A stretch of 11,200 bases of DNA from an uncultured Pseudomonas sp. (GTDB lineage Bacteria > Pseudomonadota > Gammaproteobacteria > Pseudomonadales > Pseudomonadaceae), in the NCBI RefSeq assembly GCF_946885885.1, contig NZ_CAMPHN010000139.1, forward strand, positions 1 through 11,200. The letters are read 5' to 3'. Below are positions 1 to 7,230 of this stretch, piece after piece. Under the pieces are notes generated by a model. The model did not search any database. It had not been told where the DNA came from and saw nothing but the letters and a program-made list of their open reading frames with translations. The position numbers and the translations under genes are program-made. Each line of letters begins with the position of its first letter. The first letter of the stretch is position 1.

Positions 1-49
1 GTCGATGAAAGCCTGAGTCTCGTGGTGTAAGACTAACGCGTACGTCCCT

Positions 50-128
50 GTAGCCCGGATGAAATCCGGGGATCGGTATTGTGTCCACCACCGATGTCCC
101 GGATTGCGCCAAGGCTTATCCAGGCTAC
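50..128. repeat. REP-like extragenic palindrome (inverted pair)
   Basis: An 11-base arm at 50-60 (GTAGCCCGGAT) is matched in inverted orientation at 118-128 with one mismatch. Inside lie further complementary pieces: ATCCGGG near 64-70 against CCCGGAT at 98-104, and ATCGGT at 72-77 against ACCGAT at 90-95. The whole can fold into a long interrupted hairpin. Repeats starting GTAGCCCGGATGAAATCCGGG-like are familiar between genes in the stutzeri/mendocina group of Pseudomonas. It lies just past the stop of the VOC-family gene on the minus strand, so it may protect or terminate that transcript. The rest of 1-143 shows no gene. Confidence 0.65.
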
Positions 129-143
129 GAGAGCTGTGCCGGC

Positions 144-560
144 TTATTCATCCTTCTCGCAATTGACCATCCAGGACACGCCGAAACGGTCGACCAGCAT
201 ACCGAAGCGCGTCGCCCAAAACGTCGCCTGCATGGGCATTTGCACCTGCCCCTGCTCGGCCAGGGCGACGAACAGGCGCTCACCCTCGGCGACGCTATCG
301 ACATTCAGGGCGACCGAACAACCTTTGATGCCCTCGTAGACATAGGGTGGGGCGCTGTCGGAGGCCATCAGCAGTTGATCGCCCAGCGTCAGGCAGGCGT
401 GCATGATGCGCTGCTGGTACTCGGCCGGAAATTCACCGCACACGTTATCCGGCGCCTCGGCGAAACGCATCAGCTCCAGCTTGCCGCCCAGGCATTTAGC
501 GTAGAAATTGAAGGCTTCCTCGCATTGGCCGTCGAACATCAGATAGGCATTGATTTTCAT
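144..560 (-). CDS. VOC superfamily protein, PhnB-like
   Basis: This is a 138-residue single-domain protein of the vicinal-oxygen-chelate (glyoxalase/bleomycin-resistance) superfamily, PhnB-like branch, often annotated as a 3-demethylubiquinone methyltransferase-like domain. It opens with the typical MKINAYLMFDGQCEEAFNFY segment, in which a predicted strand leads into the 'EAxxFY' helix. It ends with the family's RFGMLVDRFGVSWMVN strand, whose 'D.FG..W' motif marks the PhnB subgroup. The start at 560 has a good AGGAG ribosome site. The gene begins 14 bases after the stop of the YciI-family gene, so the two are very likely co-transcribed. Proteins of this branch mostly lack a proven substrate, and none is proposed here. 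It is probably cytoplasmic: no signal peptide or membrane segment is seen. Confidence 0.9.
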   Translation of the reverse strand: MKINAYLMFDGQCEEAFNFYAKCLGGKLELMRFAEAPDNVCGEFPAEYQQRIMHACLTLGDQLLMASDSAPPYVYEGIKGCSVALNVDSVAEGERLFVALAEQGQVQMPMQATFWATRFGMLVDRFGVSWMVNCEKDE

Positions 561-574
561 GGTCGTCTCCTGGC

Positions 575-997
575 TCAGTGGCTGTCGAGCTGGCGACGCA
601 GGCGTGCTTCCCGCTCGCGCAGCTCGGGGGTGAACTCCTCACCGAAATCGTCCATTTCGAATAATGGGCGAATCTCGATATCGCTCGGCCCGGACATCGG
701 GTTCGGGCAGCGCTTGACCCATTCGACCGCCTGCTCCAGGGAATCGACCTGCCATAACCAATAACCGGCGATCAGTTCTTCGCTGTTGGCGAATGGCCCT
801 TCGACGACCGTGCGCCGTTCGCCATCGAACCTTACGCGCGCACCCTTGGCGCTCGGCTGCAACCCCTCGCCCGCCAGCATGATCCCGGCCTTCACCAGCT
901 CTTCGTTGTAGGCGCCCATTGCCGTGAGCAACTCCTCGCTGGGCATCTCTCCCGCTTCCGATTGCCGGCTGGCTTTCACTATCACCATCACTCGCAT
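575..997 (-). CDS. YciI (YCII/DGPF) family protein
   Basis: This is a 140-residue protein of the YCII-related (DGPF) family, a ferredoxin-like fold distantly related to muconolactone isomerase. Visible family blocks are the start MRVMVIVKAS, the 'VVEGPFANSEELIAGYWLW' segment (the classical DGPF motif reads EGPF here), 'AVEWVKRCPNP' and 'IEIRPLFEMDDFGEEFTPEL'. The frame stays open upstream to 1126, but ATG 997 is chosen because a near-perfect AGGAGGTG lies at 1003-1010 and family similarity begins there. The VOC-family gene follows 14 bases downstream. In many bacteria such genes sit beside an ECF sigma factor; none is visible here. The biochemical role of the family is largely unknown. Confidence 0.9.
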   Translation of the reverse strand: MRVMVIVKASRQSEAGEMPSEELLTAMGAYNEELVKAGIMLAGEGLQPSAKGARVRFDGERRTVVEGPFANSEELIAGYWLWQVDSLEQAVEWVKRCPNPMSGPSDIEIRPLFEMDDFGEEFTPELREREARLRRQLDSH

Positions 998-1238
998 CGT
1001 TCCACCTCCTGAATTGACAGACCTTGATAACTGGCGAATTGACCCGCCGTTATTTCTAGTCGAAGCCGGTGCGACACATTCGACATCGCGAGGAATTTTT
1101 TCCTGCAACAGGTCGAGGCGATACAACTTCAGTCGCGTTCGGCAGTCTTATTCGCCAATAAAGGGGGGTTTTTCCGGCGATTTATGCACTCGTCCGGTTC
1201 GCTAAAAAAAGTAGCCCCAGCCACACGTTGAGGACGAC
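998..1238. other. Divergent intergenic region
   Basis: This 241-base stretch lies between the divergent YciI/VOC pair and the kinase cassette, so it must hold both promoters. The octamer GAATTGAC occurs directly repeated at 1011-1018 and 1036-1043. No convincing -35/-10 pair, operator dyad or small gene could be picked out by eye. The kinase-proximal part (1160-1215) is rich in G and T/A runs. Confidence 0.4.
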
Positions 1239-2480
1239 ATGGTTTCCGAGCCCGCGACAGATCACGAAAGCTTGTCAGAACCCAGTTATAAACTGCTGGT
1301 GCAGTCGGTGGCCGATCTGGCGATCTTCATGCTGGATATCGAGGGCCGCATCGTTTCCTGGAACACCGGCGCCCGGCGGATCAAGGGCTACAGCGCGGAA
1401 GAAGTGCTGAACCAGCACCTGTCGATTTTCTATACCGAGGAAGATCGCGCCCACAACAAACCGCAACGGCTTCTGGACACCGTCCGCAGCGAAGGACGTG
1501 CCCACGACGAAGGCTGGCGACTGCGCAAGGACGGTTCGCGCTTCTGGGCGCAGGTGGTCCTGGAAATGATTCGCGATACGCAGGGCGAGCCCATAGGTTT
1601 CGCCAAAATCACCCGCGACATGACGCAAAGCCACGAAGCCGCCATGCACCTGGAAAATATGCGCGCGCAACTGTTTCAGGCGCAGAAGCTCGAGGCGCTG
1701 GGCCAGCTCACCGGCGGGTTGGCGCACGATTTCAATAACCTGCTGACCATCATCATCAGTGCCTCGAAGTTGGCCAGCAACACGAAAAACCCGGAGCGCC
1801 TGCGCGAGCTTCTGGAAAACATCCACCAAGCCGGCCTGCGTGGCAGTCAACTGACTCAACATCTGCTGACCTTCGCCCGACGCAAAAACCCCACCTCGCA
1901 GGTCGTCGAGCTGGACAAAACGCTGCCTGTCGCCCAAGCGTTCCTCGCTCAGGCCTTGCCCAAGGGGACCACCCTGAAGCTCGAACTCGACGAACCGCTG
2001 TATACCGTGAAACTCGACCCGAGTCAGCTGGAAATGTCCCTACTCAACTTGATTCTGAATGCCCGCGATGCCTTGGAGGGCGTCGGCGAAATTCGCCTTC
2101 GCGCGGAAAACCGGGTGATGCAGGGCGAGTGGGACAACCTCAGCGGTCCCTTCGTGCTGATCTCGGTCAGCGACAAGGGCATGGGGATTTCGCCCGAAGA
2201 TCTGACGCGCATCTTCGAGCCCTTTTTCACCACCAAGGGTTTCGACCGGGGCACGGGCCTGGGGCTCAGTCAGGTGTACGGCTTCACCAAGGCCCTGCAT
2301 GGCTCGGTCAAGGTCGACAGCGATATCGGGCGCGGCACCACCATAACCCTGTATCTGCCGGCCATGATCGAGCAGGCAGGCGAAGGGACGATGAAAAAAA
2401 TAAACGAGCCGAATTCGACGCAATCAAGCCCGGGTAAAGCAGCTACCAAGTCTGATCAGATAACCGGTTTTGCAGATTAG
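1239..2480 (+). CDS. Soluble PAS-domain sensor histidine kinase
   Basis: This 413-residue kinase has no membrane segment, so it probably senses a cytoplasmic signal. A PAS domain spans about residues 18-130 ('GRIVSWNTGARRIKGYSAEEV' region and 'GEPIGFAKITRDMTQ'). The dimerisation/phosphoacceptor helix follows with H163 in LAHDFNNLL. The ATPase domain shows the N box (LLNLILNARDAL, 268-279), the G1 box SDKGMG (311-316), the F box IFEPFFTTKG (325-334) and the G2 box GTGLGL (338-343). Kinases with the AHDFNN signature often carry a C-terminal receiver domain. Here the protein ends with about 35 polar residues instead, and a receiver is encoded separately at 4046. ATG 1239 has a GAGGA ribosome site. 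The PAS ligand cannot be inferred, and no heme-binding signature was recognised. Confidence 0.93.
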   Translation: MVSEPATDHESLSEPSYKLLVQSVADLAIFMLDIEGRIVSWNTGARRIKGYSAEEVLNQHLSIFYTEEDRAHNKPQRLLDTVRSEGRAHDEGWRLRKDGSRFWAQVVLEMIRDTQGEPIGFAKITRDMTQSHEAAMHLENMRAQLFQAQKLEALGQLTGGLAHDFNNLLTIIISASKLASNTKNPERLRELLENIHQAGLRGSQLTQHLLTFARRKNPTSQVVELDKTLPVAQAFLAQALPKGTTLKLELDEPLYTVKLDPSQLEMSLLNLILNARDALEGVGEIRLRAENRVMQGEWDNLSGPFVLISVSDKGMGISPEDLTRIFEPFFTTKGFDRGTGLGLSQVYGFTKALHGSVKVDSDIGRGTTITLYLPAMIEQAGEGTMKKINEPNSTQSSPGKAATKSDQITGFAD

Positions 2481-2514
2481 CGCTTACCGGCAGCAGTGTT
2501 TCAGGTAATCCATG

Positions 2515-2533
2515 GCGAGCCCTTCGGGCAAGC
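2515..2533 (+). other. Small hairpin between kinase and kaiC-like gene
   Basis: GCCC (2519-2522) and GGGC (2526-2529) can pair around a three-base loop, with a weaker outer GC/GC pair. The sequence after it is only moderately T-rich, so it is not a clear terminator. It may act as an mRNA processing or attenuating structure in the 98-base gap before the TTG start of the KaiC-family gene. Confidence 0.25.
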
Positions 2534-2578
2534 ATTCATAGGGTTCTTTCTGCGAAATTTTTACTGAGGCGGTCAACA

Positions 2579-4021
2579 TTGGAACAGTTAAAGCGCATTC
2601 AAAGCGGAATCGCCGGGCTCGATGCGATTCTCAAAGGAGGTCTGGTTGCCGGCGCGTCCTACATCATCCAGGGGCATCCGGGATCGGGCAAAACCATCCT
2701 CGCCCATCAGATCGCCTTCAACCATGTGCGCAACGGTGGCCGGGTGCTGGTCGCCACCTTGCTGGCCGAATCCCATGAACGGCTCTTTCAGTTCCTCTCG
2801 ACGCTGAGCTTCTTCGACAAAAGCAAAGTCGGCGCCGAAGTGCAGTTCATCAGCGCCTTCGACACCCTGGATCACGAAGGTCTCGACGAGGTGGTCAAAC
2901 TGCTGCGTCGCGAAATCGGCCGACAGCAAGCCACGGTGCTGGTCGTCGACGGCCTGCTCAACGCCCGCATCAAAGCCAATACTCAGCTCGATGCGAAAAA
3001 ATTCATCACCGAGCTACAAGGCCATGCGGCGTTCGCCGGCTGCACGGTGCTGTTTCTCACCAGCTCGCCGCAGGAAGAAGGCAGCCCGGAACACACCATG
3101 GTCGACGGCATCGTCGAACTCAGCGAAGAGCTCTACGGCAGCCGCTCGGTACGCCGCATCCAATTGCGCAAAACCCGTGGCGGCAGCGCGCTATCGGGCT
3201 TGCACGAATACGAAATCGGCGATTCCGGGGTGGTCGTCTATCCAAGGCTGGAAAGCCTGTATAGCGTCCCCTCGCTGCCGGATAGCGCCGATCTGACCCG
3301 CATAAACAGCGGCATCGCCAACCTCGACGGCATGATCGGCGGCGGCCTGCCGCGTTCCTCGGTCACCCTGGTCATGGGGCCATCGGGGATCGGCAAGACC
3401 AGCCTGGGGATCAACTTCCTCGCCCAGTCGAGCGTAGACGAGCCGGGGCTGCATTTCGGTTTCTATGAAACGCCGCAACGCACACGCCTGAAGGCGCGGG
3501 CTATCGGCATCGATCTGCAAGCCTTGGAAAACAGAGGCGCCATGCATTTGATCTGGCAGCCGACCACCGAAGGGCTGCTCGACTGCCTGGGCGCCCGCTT
3601 GCTCGAAGCGGTCAGGGAAAAACACATCAAACGGCTCTTTATCGATAGCCTCGGCGGCATGGCGCGCACCAGCACCAACTCGGCACGCTTGGTCGAGTTC
3701 TTCAGCGCGCTGATGAACGAATTGCGCGCCCGCGGCGTCACCGTATTCGCCACCTGGGAAATGCGCGACCTGTTCGGCTCGGAGATCAACGCGCCGGGGC
3801 CGGGACTGTCGGGCATCGTCGATAACCTGGTGCTGATGCGCTTCGTCGAATTGAACTCCGAACTGAAGCGGCTCCTGTCCATTCTCAAAATGCGAGACAG
3901 CGTCTACGACCCCTCGCTTCTGGAAGTGACCATCAACGATCACGGTATCGATTTGAATAAGGCTTTCAAACATGCAGAGGCAGTTTTATCCGGTTCCGCC
4001 AAGCCTGCCAGCAATTCCTGA
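2579..4021 (+). CDS. KaiC-family two-domain RecA-like ATPase
   Basis: This 480-residue protein has two tandem KaiC/RecA-like ATPase domains, about the length of cyanobacterial KaiC. The first begins KRIQSGIAGLDAILKGG and has Walker A GHPGSGKT (32-39) and Walker B VLVVD (120-124). The second begins RINSGIANLDGMIGGGLP and has Walker A GPSGIGKT (267-274) and Walker B LFID (353-356). The KMRDS segment (437-441) matches the KMRGS block of KaiC. The paired catalytic glutamates of KaiC are reduced to one candidate per domain: E64 (with ESHE) and E297 (YETPQ). At the KaiC Ser-Thr phosphosite the aligned residues read S411-G412, so the threonine is absent. The start is TTG at 2579, supported by GAGGCGG 8 bases upstream and by family similarity from the first residues; no in-frame ATG or GTG fits. 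The partners are presumably the flanking kinase and receiver. A true clock function is unlikely without kaiB/kaiA. Confidence 0.92.
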   Translation: MEQLKRIQSGIAGLDAILKGGLVAGASYIIQGHPGSGKTILAHQIAFNHVRNGGRVLVATLLAESHERLFQFLSTLSFFDKSKVGAEVQFISAFDTLDHEGLDEVVKLLRREIGRQQATVLVVDGLLNARIKANTQLDAKKFITELQGHAAFAGCTVLFLTSSPQEEGSPEHTMVDGIVELSEELYGSRSVRRIQLRKTRGGSALSGLHEYEIGDSGVVVYPRLESLYSVPSLPDSADLTRINSGIANLDGMIGGGLPRSSVTLVMGPSGIGKTSLGINFLAQSSVDEPGLHFGFYETPQRTRLKARAIGIDLQALENRGAMHLIWQPTTEGLLDCLGARLLEAVREKHIKRLFIDSLGGMARTSTNSARLVEFFSALMNELRARGVTVFATWEMRDLFGSEINAPGPGLSGIVDNLVLMRFVELNSELKRLLSILKMRDSVYDPSLLEVTINDHGIDLNKAFKHAEAVLSGSAKPASNS

Positions 4022-4045
4022 GACCATCGGCCGAGCCGACATCTC

Positions 4046-4411
4046 ATGACTAGCATCTTGGTGGTCGACGACGAATATCTGATTGCGGATATTCTCGCCT
4101 ACGCCCTGGAAGACGAGGGCTATATGGTCGTCAAGGCCAGTAATGGGCAGAAGGGGCTCGAGATACTCGACCATGAGCAGCCCTTATTGGTCATCACCGA
4201 CTTCATGATGCCGCGGATGGACGGCCTCGAATTCGCCCGCGCCATTCGCTCGCGCCCACACTCCTGCGACTTCCCGATCATTCTGATGAGCGGCGCTCAG
4301 GGCAGCCTCGGTCGGACCAGCCCCGAGTTGTTCGCGGCGGTTTTCGACAAGCCCTTCGATATCGCCGACGTCATCGCTAAAGTGCGCGAGCTGATCGGCC
4401 CGCCGCGCTAG
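4046..4411 (+). CDS. Stand-alone response-regulator receiver
   Basis: This is a 121-residue CheY-like receiver with no output domain. The acidic pocket is D8-D9 (LVVDDE), the phosphoacceptor is D52 (ITDFMMPRMDG), the switch residue is S82 (ILMSGA) and the conserved lysine is K102 (FDKPF). All key residues are present, so it should be phosphorylatable. It starts 24 bases after the KaiC-family stop and is probably in the same transcript. The ribosome site is weak (GAGCCGAC). The likely phosphodonor is the PAS kinase encoded two genes upstream, which lacks its own receiver. With no DNA-binding or enzymatic domain it must act through a partner, possibly the KaiC-family ATPase (inference). Confidence 0.92.
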   Translation: MTSILVVDDEYLIADILAYALEDEGYMVVKASNGQKGLEILDHEQPLLVITDFMMPRMDGLEFARAIRSRPHSCDFPIILMSGAQGSLGRTSPELFAAVFDKPFDIADVIAKVRELIGPPR

Positions 4412-4480
4412 CAACCCTGGCAGCGCTCTCAGGCGCATGTCCCCCATCATTACTATTCGCGAAATATCCATCGTCACGGC

Positions 4481-4514
4481 TTTACTTGAATATTCGTAAA
4501 CACGTATATTCGTA
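4481..4514 (+). promoter_or_regulatory. Candidate arsR promoter with repeated operator-like boxes
   Basis: The exact nine-base word ATATTCGTA occurs at 4490-4498 and 4506-4514, 16 bases apart in direct orientation. A shorter copy, TATTCG, lies at 4454-4459. The boxes overlap a possible sigma-70 promoter: TTTACT (4481-4486), an 18-base spacer and TATATT (4505-4510). AT-rich ATTCG-type words are expected for ArsR-family operators, and autorepression of ars operons is well established. The assignment as operator is inferred from position and repetition only. Confidence 0.45.
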
Positions 4515-4611
4515 CATCCACATGTGATGACGACGAGCGGTGATGCATCGCACCCATACCTAACGCACCTCACCAAGTGCATCAACCCGCTTTGCTTTAA
4601 AGAGAGTACTA

Positions 4612-4968
4612 ATGGCCGAGCCTCTGAACCCGACCAACGTCTTCAAGTGTCTATCCGACGAAACCCGTGTACGCACCCTGTTGCTGGTTACCCGCGAACA
4701 AGAACTGTGCGTCTGCGAGTTGACCTGCGCCCTGGGCGAAAGCCAGCCGAAGATCTCCCGCCACCTGGCGCAACTGCGCAATTGCGGCCTGCTGGCGGAC
4801 CGGCGCCGCGGCCAGTGGGTGTATTACCGGCTCCACCCGAATCTGCCGGCCTGGGTGCACGACATATTGCGCACCACCCTGGAGGCCAACCAACACTGGT
4901 TGAACGCCGACGCCGAGCGCCTCGAAGCCATGGACCAGCGCCCGGAGCGCCAGGCTAACCACTGCTGA
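4612..4968 (+). CDS. arsR: ArsR arsenic-responsive repressor
   Basis: This is a 118-residue winged-helix repressor of the ArsR/SmtB family. It would keep the downstream ars genes off until As(III) binds its thiols. The sensor segment is ELCVCELTCAL (31-41), with C33, C35 and C39. This resembles the ELCVCDLC site in the recognition-helix region of the classical plasmid ArsR, but the third cysteine is one residue further on. The DNA-recognition helix is SQPKISRHLAQLRNCGLL and the wing is RRRGQWVYYRL. A further cysteine is the last residue. ATG 4612 follows an AAGAGAG ribosome site. arsH begins 27 bases downstream, and the repeated boxes at 4490-4514 lie just upstream. Confidence 0.96.
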   Translation: MAEPLNPTNVFKCLSDETRVRTLLLVTREQELCVCELTCALGESQPKISRHLAQLRNCGLLADRRRGQWVYYRLHPNLPAWVHDILRTTLEANQHWLNADAERLEAMDQRPERQANHC

Positions 4969-4995
4969 AATCCGCCACGCAACCGGAGCGATTCG

Positions 4996-5712
4996 ATGTA
5001 CGACGACCACTTGCCCCATCTCGATAGCCGACTGGCCGCAACGCCTAGCGCGGAGAAGCTCGGCGTCGCGCCGAGCGCCAGCCATAAGCCGCGCATCCTG
5101 CTGCTGTACGGCTCCAACCGTGAACGCTCGTTCAGCCGTTTGCTGGTCGAGGAAGCGGCGCGCCTGCTCGAGCGCTTCGGCGCCGAAACGCGGGTATTCG
5201 ATCCATCCGGTCTGCCCTTGCCGGACGATGCGCCGGACAGCCATCCCAAGGTGCAGGAACTGCGCGAGCTGATGCAATGGTCGGAAGGCCAGGTCTGGTG
5301 TTCGCCGGAACGCCACGGTTCGATGAGCGCAGTATTCAAGGCGCAGATCGACTGGGTGCCGTTGGCCATGGGCGCGGTGCGCCCGACCCAGGGCAAGACC
5401 CTGGCGGTGATGCAGGTCTGCGGCGGCTCGCAGTCGTTCAATGTGGTCAACCAGTTGCGCGTACTGGGGCGCTGGATGCGCATGTTCACCATCCCCAATC
5501 AGTCCTCGGTGCCCAAGGCCTTTCTCGAGTTCGACGCCGATGGCCGGATGAAGCCCTCGTCTTTCTACGATCGGCTGGTCGATGTGATGGAGGAACTGGT
5601 CAAGTTCACCCTGCTGCTGCGCGACCGCCAGGACTATCTGGTGGATCGCTATTCCGAGCGCAAGGAGACCGCCGAGCAGCTATCCAAGCGGGTCAACCAG
5701 GCCTCTATCTGA
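4996..5712 (+). CDS. arsH: ArsH NADPH-dependent FMN organoarsenical oxidase
   Basis: This 238-residue flavodoxin-like protein is full length for ArsH. The family uses FMN and NADPH to oxidise trivalent methyl- and aryl-arsenicals to less toxic pentavalent forms. Diagnostic blocks are the FMN phosphate loop [14 protein letters not shown] (35-48), the [18 protein letters not shown] segment (103-120) and [14 protein letters not shown] (142-155). The first 30 residues are a variable, proline- and alanine-containing extension usual in ArsH. The ribosome site is CCGGAGC. It lies 27 bases after arsR and 16 bases before the ynfA-type gene, so it is co-transcribed with them. The protein is cytoplasmic. 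Confidence 0.96.
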   Translation: MYDDHLPHLDSRLAATPSAEKLGVAPSASHKPRILLLYGSNRERSFSRLLVEEAARLLERFGAETRVFDPSGLPLPDDAPDSHPKVQELRELMQWSEGQVWCSPERHGSMSAVFKAQIDWVPLAMGAVRPTQGKTLAVMQVCGGSQSFNVVNQLRVLGRWMRMFTIPNQSSVPKAFLEFDADGRMKPSSFYDRLVDVMEELVKFTLLLRDRQDYLVDRYSERKETAEQLSKRVNQASI

Positions 5713-5728
5713 CTCGGGATCGCTCGCC

Positions 5729-6055
5729 ATGCTCAATACCCTCGGACTGTTCATGCTCACCGCCCTGGCCGAGATTCTCGGCTGCTACCTGCCCTATCTG
5801 TGGCTCAAGCAGGGCAAGAGCATCTGGTTGCTGCTGCCGGCTGCGGCCTCGCTGGCGCTGTTCGCCTGGCTGCTGAGCCTGCACCCGACGGCGGCCGGGC
5901 GGGTGTATGCCGCCTATGGCGGAGTCTATGTGGCGATGGCGATCCTCTGGCTGTGGCTGGTGGACGGCATCCGCCCCAGTCATTGGGATTTGCTGGGGGC
6001 CGGCGTGGCCATGCTCGGCATGGCAATCATCATGTTCGCGCCACGTAGTGCGTAA
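5729..6055 (+). CDS. ynfA: YnfA-family (UPF0060) small membrane protein
   Basis: This 108-residue membrane protein has four predicted transmembrane segments (about 3-23, 31-50, 58-79 and 86-104). It belongs to the UPF0060/YnfA family, related to small multidrug resistance transporters. The conserved acidic residue in the first helix is E15 ([18 protein letters not shown] region). It also shows the strongly conserved [18 protein letters not shown] segment. It is close in length and sequence to E. coli YnfA. Its placement between arsH (16-base gap) and gap (24-base gap) makes it a member of the ars transcript. YnfA proteins have been linked to export of dyes and antiseptics; a role with arsenicals here is inference. 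Confidence 0.93.
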   Translation: MLNTLGLFMLTALAEILGCYLPYLWLKQGKSIWLLLPAAASLALFAWLLSLHPTAAGRVYAAYGGVYVAMAILWLWLVDGIRPSHWDLLGAGVAMLGMAIIMFAPRSA

Positions 6056-6079
6056 CCGGTTTATTGGGGGAGTTCACTT

Positions 6080-7084
<1,005 letters not shown>

Positions 7085-7094
7085 CGCTAAACCC

Positions 7095-7165
7095 GTAGGA
7101 GCGGCCTTGGCCGCGATAACCACGGTTACCGCGGTTACCGCCATCGCGGCCAAGGCCGCTCCTAC
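7095..7165. repeat. REP doublet (REPIN) between gap and arsJ
   Basis: Two 23-base arms, 7095-7117 and 7143-7165, are perfect inverted copies. The left arm begins GTAGGAGCGGCCTTGGCCGC, a widespread Pseudomonas REP core. The loop contains an exact nine-base tandem repeat, CGGTTACCG, at 7123-7131 and 7132-7140. The arms alone can form a very stable hairpin. It starts 11 bases after the gap stop and ends 65 bases before arsJ, so it may stabilise the upstream mRNA or reduce read-through into arsJ. Such elements are mobilised in trans by RAYT transposases; none is in this window. Confidence 0.9.
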
Positions 7166-7230
7166 GCATGCGATCGATGTGTAGCAGCAATGGACTTTGC
7201 GGCCCAACCTCTTTTTATTGGACGACACCG

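Noticed and set aside
998..1126. N-terminal extension of the YciI protein to an ATG at 1126
   Set aside because: The added 43 residues show no family similarity, and ATG 997 has a near-ideal ribosome site.
2579..4021. A genuine circadian clock locus
   Set aside because: No kaiA or kaiB is present, and the threonine of the phosphosite is missing by eye alignment.
4524..4958. 144-codon plus-strand frame overlapping arsR
   Set aside because: It shares the region in another frame. Its arsR-overlapping part is proline/arginine-rich and resembles no protein family; ArsR is unmistakable.
4651..5498. Long minus-strand open frames across arsR and arsH
   Set aside because: They overlap two firmly identified genes and show no domain or ribosome site.
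7095..7165. CRISPR-like or simple intrinsic terminator reading of the repeat
   Set aside because: There are only two inverted arms with no spacers, and no T run follows. The arm sequence matches a Pseudomonas REP core.
7168..7230. N-terminal extension of ArsJ to an ATG at 7168
   Set aside because: The 21 extra residues lie next to the REP arm and have no ArsJ similarity; ATG 7231 fits the family start.
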